A stretch of 64,000 nt of DNA from Bolinopsis microptera (GCF_026151205.1 NC_087081.1:14623340-14687339), one strand, 5' to 3'; shown: positions 30,680 to 41,907, counted from the first letter of the stretch. A program made the numbers and translations. Notes: a model not told the origin generated them from the sequence alone.

Positions 30680-33600
30680 TGCATCTCATACTGGTTAAGG
30701 TGGTGCCCCAAAGCTCTTGTGCTAACTAAATCAGATAGGATATATCTCTTGTTGTCAATGGCAGAAAGTCACTAAAGTGCACATATATTCTGTTGAACAG
30801 TATAAATCGTGTGATTGTAACTTCTAAGGGTGGTCTGGTTTACATGAACCTCTTCACCTCCAAACAAAACATCCTTGAGGACAACTCTCATGTCTCAAAT
30901 CACGCCTAGCTACTTTACGTTTAACACCCGCTGCTGCCATCTTACCATCAGCTTCATGAATCTTACAACTATATAATTTACTTCGTAATCCTACAAACTC
31001 TGAGCCATACTTGCCCGCAAATTCATCCTTCATTAAACCTGGTACTGCCTTGTTAGTTGAACTGAACAAATAACGTTCCTTGGGATAATTGCTTGAGTCA
31101 AAGTGACGTCCCATATCCTTGAAATCTTTATGCAAATCTGGAGTTTCAACCGAATAAAGTAAACTATCTGTATCCGTAAAACATAATTTAATGTCACTAT
31201 ATTTAACCTTGAGAACATCATACCAGAATCTATACATTAACAACTTTGACATATCCAGAATAGCAGCCCCTAAGTAAATCGGCTTATCTAAAGTTATTGT
31301 GGGTTTTACCATTTCCAGTCCAACTAACTCTGGTGAAAATATCGTGAACCTCTTGAATCCAGGTTTGCTAGTCTGGAACTGATGCTGCTTTCCGTTCTGT
31401 ACCAATCTAATGTTGACCCTCTTCCTAACAGATTCCATACTCTTGCCGAAGAACGAGTTGTTGAGTAGTTTGTAGAAGTCTTTTCCGAACTGTGAAGTAG
31501 CAGCCTGTCGTTTAGCGGTGTTAAAATCAATATATTTCTTTAACCAATCAGTCTGTTCAAACTATAGTACCCTATGAATCCTATCGCAGACACCACCAAT
31601 AGATAAATAATATTGTAAAGCGGCAATGTGAATCTTATGCTTTAACTTTGGAAACAAATTAGGTGCAAGCTTCTTTTGAGGAGCAGCAAAGTTAACCCCT
31701 CTTCTATTCATTGCTATTTGCTTTACGAGTAGCATCCGATACCATACCGTCCTCTATCATCAGAGATTCAGGGAAAGGAGGGAGATCATTGAATCTGTCA
31801 TGGTCTTCAGGATTCGTATGAACGTCACACTCGATGAAGTATCCCTTATCGCTGTCGGGGTTCCAGGCCATGTTGTCACTGACCGTGAGAAGTTTATCCT
31901 GCCACTTGAACTTCGAAGTAGGAAGTTTCTGACACATTGCCCAACCGTAGAGGTTGTTTGCATCAATGTATCCGAGGTAGCTTTCAGGTAATTCAGGATT
32001 GTAATCTGGGAGATGATGGTTATTTGCCTTTGCATACCGATACGTGATTGTACTGATTCCTCCTCGAATAGCCTGCTCAATGAAAGTATAGATATCAGGA
32101 TCACTGAATAATTCTAACTCGACTTTAGTAAATTTTAAGCCTGCATCCCACGTAAGACTTGGAGCGGTATAATAATGAACAGGATCTAAATTATAAGATG
32201 ATAAACACTCTGTCCTATACTGCTGCAGCACCGAATCCAGGAGAACAACGTCAGAGGAAATGTAGAGGTGAACCATGTTTCATTGAGACTCTTCAGAACT
32301 CCTTCCAGACTTTCTGTGCGTGAGCGTAGTCCTCCTCTGTACAGGCCTCTTTGCTGAGATCGTTATAGAAGGCTTCGATGGGTGGTAACTCAGTTTTATC
32401 AAAGACTTCGAAGGATGTGATGTACGAATAGGGATAGACACCTTTACGTAGGAGGAGCTCTAGCTTAACAGGATCTACTACACCATACTTTAGTCGAAGG
32501 AATCGTTGGACCGGTTCGAAGGCTGCTGCAGGTCCTGATGAGCTGAAATTAGCTAAAATATTCTCCAATGAAGCGTTGAGATGCGCATATGAATCAATGA
32601 ATCTGAACTTAGCGGTACTGAATGCTATATAGGACTCCCTGGATTTAATTGAGGTATGATGTTGATATCCCATGGATCTTGTGTGCGTTTTGCAAGTGCC
32701 TTAAGTTATCTCATGTGAGTCATAACCCTTAAGATTGTGGAAGAAAATGGGTATATACTTCGATGTCCGACGTTCTAAGTTACATAACGGGTGAGTGTAT
32801 CCTAAGACTTTGCCGGTGACAATGATCCAGATGTTTCTTATCAGTATGCTTTGATTCACAAATAACACAATTAGGATTTAAATCAAGAAGTGCCCAAGTT
32901 GCCTGATCTACTTTCTCCATTAGTTTTACCATCTCCAATACTGGTCTAAGACGCTCATACAATACATTAAGGGATTCCAGGAACTCGTCGTTAGAATCGA
33001 TTCCATGGAAGACCTGTACCTGCTCATCTTCATACCCTGGTAGATGAGACGATAGTAGATATGCGGCCGTGCGGGGGATATGAACTGCAGTCTTCACGGT
33101 AGCGGCATCACTCTCATCTGCATCGTCTTTAGGCTCTAGGATGCATCCAATGTCAGTGACGATGGTGAATGGATGCTTGATGGTCTTCCTGTAGCTCTTG
33201 AGTCTTGAACTTTAACGTAAGTTGCTCCTTTTCATACTCTTCCTTACTCTTAGGCTTACGTCCTGGAGGGGTCTTTCTCTGCTTCACGTCCTGTGGCATT
33301 ATCACTCGCTGTGGCTTAAACTTACTACAATCTATTTCATGATCCTCCAACCCACTCTTCTTCATAAATCCTCTGAAACATCTCAGACAATAGTATTTCT
33401 CTTTACAGTTCGATGACTTCCTACATAGTTTCGATACGTCCTTCACCTCTTCACTAAAAACCAATGACTTGTCCGTGAGTTCTCCAACAGCAGCATTGTG
33501 ATTGTAGATTCTTCGTTGGGTTCTGTACATAATCTAAGCGGGAAAAATCCTGAGTGTCTCCTGTCCGCCTTTCCGTAGGATATTGAACCGTCATCCCATC

Positions 33601-34841
33601 CTATTACGTTGATCTTGCAGTTGTTTTGTTCCTCTACTCGTCCAATCTGAAAAAATATATGGTTACATTTTTTCTTAACGATGGGGGCTTGTCAATGGGG
33701 ACCTGTAGTAATGTAGGGACCGTTCAACCAACATTTTGAATCGAACCGGGGCCGGAAGTGATCTAATTAAAACTGATAACGACAAATTTGACTAGTATAG
33801 AAATTTCTTAAATACGATAATTATATTTCTAACCTGTGTGATTGGGGTAGGGAAATCAACACCTGTCATGATCAGTTTCAGTGAATGCTTCCTGTAGTAC
33901 TCCGGTCTTGTACGGATGGTTTTCCTTTCTCCCAAACCAAGCATGTGTTCCAATCCTGCGACGAGATTCCACTCCAGGCATCGATCGTCTGACATGTTTC
34001 TAATGTTGAGCAGCGTCTTATGTGCTATTGGTCCAGGAAGTTCCATCCAGCTGCTTCCCGATAGGGGGTTGTACCTGATGAGATCTCTCATTTAAAATCA
34101 AATTAAAGGGTAAAATGATGTCAATCTTATAATTAGAATAATTATCTAAATAAGAACGGTATAGAAAAGAAGTAACAAATTTTATTCTTACTTGGTAATC
34201 CTAATAGAAACACTGTTTACGTCTATCACAGCCCATCCGCTTCCATCTCTGATTAGTATCTCAATCCTTGCGCAGATGATATCGATTTGCATCCGTATAA
34301 CTGGCTCAACTGGATCTGTAAGTAACAACGGCATCATTTGAAGGTGTCTGCTGATATTCAGACTTATCTCTAAACCAAACTTAATCCCAGTTTCTAGATT
34401 ACTTTCAATGATCTCCGTAAATCTATCAATCGAATGAATCAAAGCGCCGTGGAAGTCAGTACCAATCTGCGATGGAGGCGATAAAGTATATTTACGAAAC
34501 AATCCATCTAATGCTGTGATACTCGTTACCGTGTGATTTTCCTGTTCAGTGTTGCTGTTCAGTTCTCCTGCTCCAGCTGCATCACAGAAAGCTAGTTGAA
34601 GCTGTTCATTGATAGAATTCTGAAGACAATAAACAACCATCTCTGGCTTAAACTGATGCACAATCAAAGGATTCGATTCAAAACGAGCACCATTTGTTCC
34701 AACTGCACTAAGCAAAATTTCTATAGGGTAATTATCCCTGTCACGCCATATGACCTTCGATATTTGGTCAATAACTTTATCGAAATCACCACTGAACTTA
34801 TAGTTCGTGGACGAACCGCGAACATACTCTTGTTCGGTCAT
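30680..34841 (-). pseudogene. broken, intron-containing protein-primed-type family B DNA polymerase (Polinton/adintovirus-like)
   Basis: Minus-strand pieces in family order. The N-terminal part begins at ATG 34841. Two introns of host type are visible: 34191-34087 (GTAAGA donor, phases agree) and 33833-33647 (CAG|GTTAGA, TTTTTCAG). Then come a Cys/His region near 33330-33420, an exonuclease-like region in which the acidic pair is altered (about 33170), a CxxC...H-rich zinc segment (about 32800-32860), palm motif A near 31964 (Asp plus LYG), a Lys/Asn-FGK motif B near 31450-31490, motif C DTDS at 31174-31163, and a C-terminus to about 30680. Breaks include an 8-bp tandem duplication near 33441-33456 and frame changes near 33160, 32800, 32280, 31700 and 30880, so no functional enzyme is encoded. 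No integrase, capsid or ATPase gene accompanies it. Confidence 0.75.
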
Positions 34842-34873
34842 AGCAATTTCAAACGAGACCCGGCTAACAAACG

Positions 34874-35056
34874 TTTAAACAGGGACCTCACTCGATAATT
34901 CAACCAACGAATTCAATCGAGAAGGCAGGTAATCAATCGTTCAAACAATGATTTCACTCGATAATTCAACCAATGAATTCAATCGAGAACTAACAATCAA
35001 AAGTTTAAACAATGATCTAAATCGATAATTCAACCTACGAATTCAATCGAGAGATC
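34874..35056. repeat. three ~65-bp tandem repeats upstream of the polymerase relic
   Basis: TCGATAATTCAACCAACGAA units begin at 34892, 34958 and 35022. The array starts about 35 bases upstream of the polymerase ATG on the minus strand, analogous to the 40-bp repeats upstream of the two-exon gene. Confidence 0.8.
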
Positions 35057-35525
35057 AATAAGCAAATACTAATCAAAGTTACAATAACTTGCTTCTTATA
35101 TAAGTAGGAGTTTAGTCGAATATGACAAAGGACTAATATATTTATTTTGTAAATTATCTGGTTTATATACCTATCCAGCCATATATCCCTCACTAACAGG
35201 CATCACCTTGACCGTTAACACCTCTATACGGATAATAATTGCACAAGACCATTTTACACGGTTGACTGGCTGCAATCCACTGACTGATCCACTGTCTGGT
35301 TCACGGTCACCGATCAGATTTTTACGTCTCTTGTTATCGGAACCCTGGATCATTTTTTACTCTAACCCAATTATTATACACCATAACCCTAATGAGATAT
35401 ATCTATACTAATTAGGGTTAGCCCAACAGCTCCAATTCAAACACACTACTATATCATTTAGCTGTCAGATCTCAAGCTGTTGAGCACGTAAAAATTTCAA
35501 GGTCCTGCACATATCCTATATAACC
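35057..35525. other. no gene seen
   Basis: Non-coding sequence; short open frames at 35171-35411 on both strands have no supporting motif. Confidence 0.3.
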
Positions 35526-35602
35526 TTACTGGGCCGCGCTCAGCCTGTCATTCCGCCTAATCTCTATGTTAATGAACACAATAGCCTGGGGTCCTCAGGT
35601 AA
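35526..35602. repeat. orphan short repeat, copy 2
   Basis: Both end blocks match copies 1 and 3; the middle is 5-15 bases shorter. Here it abuts the end of an RLE LINE fragment that reads on the opposite strand. Confidence 0.75.
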
Positions 35603-35609
35603 ATATAAC

Positions 35610-35990
35610 CCGGAAGTATACAGCAAATATTTTATTTTTTCGTAAGGTCTTTGTGATACTATTAGACGCCGTAAAATCTCTTGGAGCAGGCGACTTGGAG
35701 CTCGGTACATATTGATGGCAATTTGTGAAAATCCAGCCGCTGGATGTTATGCAGCATCGCCAGTCGATGAACAGCATTGAAAGCATTTGTCGTGTCAACC
35801 AATATACATGCTTCAGGCTTCAGCTGATTCAGCTTGGAATTGCTGTCTAATGAAATGGACTGCAGCTGCTTCAGTACCAGATTTTAGCCCTGTACATATT
35901 TGTAATGGTCCCGCTGTTTCTTGAATATCCATCTTAAGTGCCCAAACGATAGCTTTTCCCACTATCCTTCTCACATTCAAGCCAAGGCAA
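35610..35990 (-). pseudogene. RLE-type LINE reverse transcriptase fragment
   Basis: On the minus strand: RRIVGKAIVWALKMDIQET and AGPLQICTGLKSGTEAA (35980-35870). After a frameshift near 35835 comes ACILVDTTNAFNAVHRLAML (about 35815-35755), the RT motif A region. It is homologous to the plus-strand copy at 26090-28510. Its upstream end is cut by the Merlin terminus at 35991. Confidence 0.6.
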
Positions 35991-37348
35991 TTTGGTAATT
36001 GCGCTGGGCACACTTGGGGCACAGTTGGGGCACACTTGGGGCACAGTTGGGGCAAAAAGTTACTTGGGGCACACTTTGGGCAGAAGCAGTTGGGGCACAG
36101 CTGGGGCACACTTGGGGCACAGTTGAGGCAAAAAAGTGACCTGAAGCACAGTTTTTGTAAACTAAACACACTTGGGGCACACTTGGGGCACACTTGGGGC
36201 ACAAAGTTACTTGGGGCACACTTGGGGCACACTTGGGGCACACTTGGGGCAGATATGGTTGAAAAGTCTGCCCTACCTCTATGTTTAGCGACGGCTACTG
36301 CTGGACGTGCCCAGGAGCCCCTCACCATCTATCCATTCGAGAAGGAAGTATTCTTCACAAACGCAAGATATCACTCTGCAATTTCCTGCACCTCCTCTGG
36401 ATGTTCTGCAACAGCATCAGTGTCTTGGATGCCGCCCGACTACTGTCCATGAACACGAAAACAGTCCGATCCCTTTTCAACGCCCTTCGTCAGTGCATGG
36501 CTGAAGACATCCTGGAGGACGGAGCTCACAGAAAAATTTGTGGACCAGGCCATATTATCGAGATCGATGAATCGAAATTTGGAAAGAGAAAATACAACCG
36601 AGGAAGAAGAGTTGTTGGTAAATGGATACTTGGGGGATTTTGTAGGACTACAGACGAGTGTTTTCTAGTGTAATGTCCTAACAACCGGAGGGACCACAAC
36701 ACTCTCCTTCGCTTGATAAAGCTTTACGTTGCCCCAGGGACCACCATCTTGACTGATAAGTGGAAAGGCTACAGTGCTCTTCCACGGCATGGATTTGTAC
36801 ATCTAGTGGTCAACCATTCGAGAGGATTCGTTGACCCCCTAACTGGCGTCCACACGAACACGTGTGAAGGCATGTGGTTTCACGCCAAGAAACATATGCT
36901 CCGTGGCCATGGAAGGACCCGGGCAGACTCCGAAGCCCTGAAGATAGCCCTCTGTGAGTTGAATGTATAATTTTATTAATGTATTAGTTGTTTAAAGTAT
37001 TGGTATTCAGGAATTAGATTGATTAATTAATTAAGTTAAAAATTACGTATTCATTGTTACCTATTATTACACCAGAAGATTAATTACCTTAGTCATTTTT
37101 GTCCCAAATGTGCCCCAGCTGGTCCCCAACCGTATCTGCCCCAAGTGTGCCCCAAGTGTGCCCCAAGTAACTTTGTGCCCCAAGTGTGTTTAGTTTACAA
37201 AAACTGTGCTTCAGGTCACTTTTTGCCTCAACTGTGCCCCAAGTGTGCCCCAAGTGTGCCCCAAGTAACTTTTTGCCCCAACTGTGCCCCAAGTGTGCCC
37301 CAAGTGTGCCCCAAGTGTGTCTCAAGTGTGCCTAGCGCGATTACCAAA
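35991..37348. mobile_element. Merlin transposon with ~250-bp terminal inverted repeats made of 11-bp units
   Basis: Both ends start TTTGGTAAT(T/C)GCGCT(G/A)GGC and continue inward into arrays of CTTGGGGCACA-type 11-mers: 36003-36253, and inverted at 37100-37330. Shared irregular inserts occur in both arms (a GACCTGAAGCACAG block and a TTTTTGTAAACTAAACAC block), so the arms are true inverted copies, not independent expansions. A Merlin-type transposase lies between. No clear 8-9-bp target duplication is found. Confidence 0.7.
36281..36970 (+). pseudogene. Merlin (IS1016/ISXO2-like) transposase with one in-frame stop
   Basis: About 229 codons from ATG 36281. The N-terminal region reads like the end of a zinc ribbon (YCWTCPG) plus SIREGSIL, followed by a helix-turn-helix-like segment (LDAARLLSMNTKTVRSLF). 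The DDE catalytic core follows: IEIDESKFGKRKYNRGRRV (first Asp), ILTDKWKGYSAL (second Asp) and THTNTCEGMWFHAKK-type sequence (Glu in CEGMW). A TAA at 36671-36673 sits in an otherwise continuous frame, after FLV and before CPNNRRDHNT, so a single point change inactivated it. The start of the zinc ribbon may be missing. Confidence 0.8.
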
Positions 37349-38470
37349 GTGCCGGAGTATCTAGCGAAAAGAGAACATGCAGCATCGCTTTTGGTTACCC
37401 GGGGACTGGTAAATTCCACGAAAGGAAAATCTCTTGCTACAACTGACACGGAATCGAGAGATGAGCTTCAAGATATGTTAAAACAGCGTGTTTTGGAATA
37501 TAAAGAACAACAAGAGGAGATACTTAAAAAGGTTGACAAGAAGACTGCAAGGGTTTTGGAGCAGATTAGCGAACCAGGGAGCTCAAATTGGCTCTCATGT
37601 CTACCACTAAGAAAACATAGTTTCGTTCTAAATAAATCTGAATTTAGGGATTCTATCAGATTGCGGTATAACTTAGATCTGGATCGTTTACCTTCACACT
37701 GTCCATGTGGAAAAACGTTTGATGTGAACCATTCTCTAAATTGCCATCTTGGTGGCTACATCATTATCAGACACAACGAGATTAGGGATTTTTTAGCTGG
37801 CTTGCTGAAGAGTGTTTGCTCGGACGTGGAAGTTGAACCTCAGCTTTAAGAACTAGAAGGAGAGCAGTTCACGAGGTCATCAACACTTACGGGTGACCAG
37901 GCAAGACCCGATATTAGAGCTCGTGGTTTCTATAGGCCGGGCCAAGTGGCTTTTTTCGATGTTAAGGTAATTAATCCCAATTCTAATTCCTACCTTCAAC
38001 ATTCGACAAAGAAGACTATGGAGAATGCCGAGAAACAGAAATCACGATGTTACAACGAGAGAATACTTAATGTAGAGCACGGATCATTCGCTCCATTAAT
38101 TTATTCAGAAACGGGTGGCATGGGACCTCAAGCCAGGACATTTGAGAAACTGCTTTGCAACAAACTTGCTTATAAGAAGAAGCAGAATTACAACGATATT
38201 ATAAATTATTATCGGTGTAAATTATCATTTTTAATTAGGAAAATAATTTTATCGTGCATTAGAGGATCAAGAAATACCTCCAACAAAACTTACGAATTAT
38301 CTAACATGGATGATTTAGAATTTAACTCTTTCGAATCGAAAGTCAACTAATTTTCTCAGTTCCATGGACTGGATTTTATTTTTGCAATGATGATGTTCAT
38401 AATATATAACCTGTAATACTATTCTGTATATATCTAATTTCGTTTTCCAAAAAAAAAAAAAAAAAAATTT
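37349..38470 (+). pseudogene. RLE-type LINE C-terminal half: zinc knuckle and PD-(D/E)xK endonuclease
   Basis: One frame runs from 37349 to the stop at 38348 with a single nonsense codon (TAA 37847-37849). Order: a helical linker (KREHAASLLV to KKTARVLEQI); CPCGKTFDVNHSLNC, a C-x-C-x7-H-x4-C knuckle typical of site-specific LINEs; PD at 37907-37912 and FFDVK at about 37951-37965, which together fit a PD...DxK restriction-like endonuclease; and a basic C-terminus ending LSNMDDLEFNSF. The 3' UTR ends in an A-tract at about 38450-38467. The upstream RT part is absent, replaced by the Merlin element. Confidence 0.75.
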
Positions 38471-38686
38471 ATGAAGGAGCAATCATGGTAAACTTTTGTA
38501 ATTCATATTTCATGAAATTTTTATGCTTGGTTACGTTTGTAAATTCTTTTAACAATTTGTAATTTTTATTTCAAGAAATTGTTTGTTATGTTTGAATTGT
38601 ATAAATTTTTGTTATGAATTTAAAATTATTTTACGTTATTGTCTGTTAATTTTTGTAATTGAAATATTGTAGGTAATATGTATTTT

Positions 38687-39047
38687 AGAGTCTCCACTCA
38701 GTTTTTCAAACTAATATGTAATAATTGTCGACGTTTCGGCCCACGCCTTTGTGCTTTGTCAATTGTCATGGACGAGACGTTATGGTTACAATTACGTTAC
38801 GTAGCTTATAGCTGCAATTTACAATGTTAATAATAATTTGTTATATAACTATGATCAATATCGTGAAATACTATTTCGTGAAATACTATTTCACGATATT
38901 GATAGTTATATAACAGATTATTATTAACATGGTAAATTGCAGCTATGAGCTACGTAACGTAATTGTAACGTCTCGTCCATGACAATTGACAAAGGCGTGG
39001 GCCGAAACGTCGACAACTATTCGTTTGGAAAACTGAGTGGAGACTCT
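38687..39047. repeat. 361-bp near-perfect palindrome (foldback element)
   Basis: AGAGTCTCCACTCAGTTTT at the left faces its complement at the right. The arms of about 170 bases stay paired through CGACGTTTCGGCCCACGCC to a centre near 38867. A few bases differ (for example TTTGTGC near 38748 has no partner). Sequence just outside the right end (39048-39105) resembles 23395-23460 inverted. Confidence 0.85.
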
Positions 39048-39188
39048 CACTTTGTCCCCAAAAATTACCAATTACATGATCGACCCACTCAAGAGAGTAA
39101 AAACAGATTATCATAATGTACAAATATTCATTGTTCACATTTTTGATTTTCTTCAACATAATTTAAAATTTTATAGGTGCTGTTAAAT

Positions 39189-39350
39189 ATGGCTGCGATC
39201 AAAACTCACCAATCATTGAGGAAAGCGGATCCAAATCACAAAATATGTATCTTCGGGCCCAAATATTGCATGCCAGGACCATTTCAGATCAATATTGGAT
39301 CTGACCGTCACAATATCACTGATGGTAATGGAAATACGTTTTTTCTTCAA
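39189..39350 (+). CDS. first coding exon of a LURP-one-related-like gene
   Basis: ATG at 39189 opens 54 codons ending at CAA|GTGAGTATG, a good donor in phase 0. The peptide carries CIFGPKYCMPGPFQINIG and then ITDGNGNTFFLQ. This parallels the start of LURP-one-related/tubby-like C-terminal domain proteins: a VVGPQYC(A)PYP-like opening, then a (V/I)TDxNGNxxF strand. I find no following exon within the next several kilobases, which are filled by transposable elements. The gene may have a long intron or be broken. Confidence 0.4.
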
Positions 39351-39394
39351 GTGAGTATGAGTTTCAAAATGCTTTATCACAATCATATCTCAGT

Positions 39395-39800
39395 AGCTGG
39401 GCTTTTACTAATTAGCTCGCCCAAAAATTTCACGTGACTTTGGTTTTTTATGGTTTTGCAGCTATACAAAACGGTTTTAAATAAGGCGCAGTTTATATCT
39501 CCACCAAAAGCAAATTTGTAACCACTCACGCGCATTATAACCAAATGTGATTTTAAATTTTCGCATTGGATCGTTGCGCATTGGATGGTTAGTGGTTACT
39601 ATGCTCCATGCAGGATTACAATTCATTCCTTCCTGTTACCTTTCAGGCCAAGCAAATTTGTTGCTTATTATACTTCTCTTAAATCAGCTTATTGTTTAAC
39701 ATTTGATCAATTATTCTGTCATATTTTGTTCCATTTTAAATTTTACGATCAGTTGTGATCAACCAAGTTAAAATGAATCTAATTTACATACTTTCCACTA
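39395..39800. mobile_element. partial copy of the telomere-like MITE family and a satellite unit
   Basis: 39400-39560 begins with CTTTTACTAATTAGCTCGCC and contains CAAAACGGTTTTAAATAAGG and GGCGCAGTTTATATCTCC, shared with 26870-27265 and 42060-42540. 39660-39760 matches a unit of the tandem array at 41080-41880. Confidence 0.45.
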
Positions 39801-41070
39801 CAATATAAGTTGATAAAGCGTTTTTTAGCAACATGAGGATTACACACAAGATATTCATTGTGCTTCTCTTTATTAGTAGCATAATTTAATCCCTCGATCT
39901 TTCCTAATACTTCGTCCGAAACATACCAAAAAATGACTATCATTTACAGATCCGTTTAAAATAGTCTCTTTTTTGAAAGCCTCTAATCTTATTTTAAAAC
40001 TTAATACAGTCCCACAATTCTTGACATCCGAGGGGAGTTTGTTCTAATATGGTCTCACCCTCTCCGGAAGAAAAGAACTGTGGACTTTCTTCATTTTACT
40101 GCTACTTTTACTGCATCTACTGTTTGATACCACATTAAGACCAGATCTGCTCATACTGAACAAACCAGCTCCGTTATTGGCCAAACCACTTATCATTTTA
40201 AAAGATTCAATGAGGTCCCCACGTATTCGCTGCTCTGCCAGCGTTGTTAAATTGAGGATTTCCAGTCGACGACTGTATGGAAGAGTACCCACCTCGTCAA
40301 TCAGACGGGTAAACCGCCTCTGGACGCTCTCCAGCTCCAAGATGATCCCCCAACTTCCATGAGCCGCAACTGGACTCCACAATTGAACACAATACTCTAA
40401 ATGGGGTCTTATCAAAGCTTTGTAAATGGATATCATCACAGATTTTTCCCTGATAATCAGATTTCTAACAATCCAACATATCATTCTGTTGGCTTTAGAT
40501 ATTGAAGCCTTAATCTGTTCATTCCAAAGCAGAGAGTTATGGGTTATAACTCCCAAGTCTTTTTCCTGTACAGATTCTGCCAATGTAACTCCATTAAGAG
40601 AATAACTTGATCTTGGGTTATCGTTAACATCTAAATGCATTACCGAACACTTAGTAGGATTAAACTTTAAAAGCCATTTACTCTCCCACATCTCTAGTTC
40701 GTTCAGATCATTAACTATAGTTTCATACTCGGAGGCATTAGCTATAAGCTTAAGATCATCAGCAAATATTTTAACTTTACTTTTAATGCTATCTGGTAAA
40801 TCATTAATAAATAACACAAATAGTAATGGTCCAAGGACTGATCCCTGGGGAACTCCTGACCATAAAATCTTCCACTCTGAAGTTTCACCTTCTACACACA
40901 CTCTCATAGTTCTATTTGAGATAAAATCTGTAATTGCATCTAAAACTTTACCAGTTATCCCTAGACTCTCTAGCTTGTTAATCAAGCGATAATGGAGAAC
41001 AGAATCGAAAGCTTTACTAAAATCAAAATAAAATAAGTCCACAGGAGCACCTTCATTTATTAAATTAAGT
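39800..41070 (-). pseudogene. CR1-like LINE reverse transcriptase, 5'-truncated
   Basis: From about 41070 the minus strand reads GAPVDLFYFDFSKAFDSV (RT motif A), SGVPQGSVLGPLLFVLFIND (motif B), FADDLKLIA (motif C, FADD), DLGVITHNSLLW, and SVMISIYKALIRPHLEYCVQ. A stop at 40044-40046 replaces the tryptophan normally found in the RPYWNKLP motif, and the C-terminus continues in frame beyond it (NKLPSDVKNCGTV). Around 39930-39800 another frame reads a further coherent C-terminal peptide (SDEVLGKIEGLNYATN). Upstream parts are missing. Confidence 0.75.
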
Positions 41071-41079
41071 GTGTTTTAT

Positions 41080-41880
41080 ACACATTTGAGTTCACAGTTG
41101 TGAACTTTATCAGATTAGAATTTCAGTTGACTAATATTTTCTTCTCTTAAATCAGCTTATTGTTTAACATTTGATCAATTATTATTCTGTCTTATTTTTT
41201 CCATTTTACACTGTACGATCAGTTGTGAGTGTGTTTTATATACATTTGAGTTCACAGTTGTGAACTTTATTTCCAGTATTTTATGTGACAGAGATTAGTT
41301 TAACTAATATTTGCCTCTCCTAAATCAGCTTATTTTTTAACATTTGATCAATTATTCTGTCTTATTTTGTTCCATTTTAAACTGTACGATCAGTTGTAAT
41401 TGTGTATGAAAATTATAATGATTGTCACGAGATGTTTGATTTAGTTATTAGAGTTGAGCTATTTCTAGTCCTTATAATGACAGTATTAAAACTATAATAA
41501 TTGTCACGAGGTGTTTTATCTAGTTGTTAGAGTTGAGCTATTCCTAGTCCTTGTTATGACAGTATTAAAACTGTAATAATTGTCGTACGAGATCTAGTCA
41601 TTAGAGACTAGAGTTGAGCTACTTCTTAACTTCTATCCATTGTTATGATAGTATTAAAAATATACTTATAGTCATTTTTACAAGATGACTATAATTATAA
41701 AGTCTAGTTATTATTATTAGAGATGAGCTACTTCTATATATTATTTTGACAGTATTAAAACTAAAATGATTGTCACGATCAGATGACTATAAAGTTAAGT
41801 TATTAGAGTTGAGCTACTTTTTAAATTCTATTCGTTGTTATGACAATAATATAACTCAGAATGTTAACAATTTTTTGAAA
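41080..41880. repeat. tandem satellite-like array of ~85-bp and ~130-bp units
   Basis: 41080-41400: repeats of GTGTTTTATATACATTTGAG...TTAAATCAGCTTATTGTTT...ATTTGATCAATTATTCTGTC...ACGATCAGTTGT. 41400-41850: about five units of AGTATTAAAACTATAATAAT...GTCACGAG...TTAGAGTTGAGCTA...TTGTTATGAC at about 75-85-base spacing. Confidence 0.7.
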
Positions 41881-41907
41881 AGACTGTAGAAGAAGATATA
41901 TCATACC

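Noticed and set aside
34874-35056. CRISPR-like array (three ~65-bp repeats)
   Set aside because: Eukaryotic context, repeats nearly contiguous without unique spacers, no cas genes.
35813-36328. Minus-strand 171-codon Cys/Pro-rich protein
   Set aside because: It is the 11-bp Merlin terminal array read through into a LINE fragment, not a gene.
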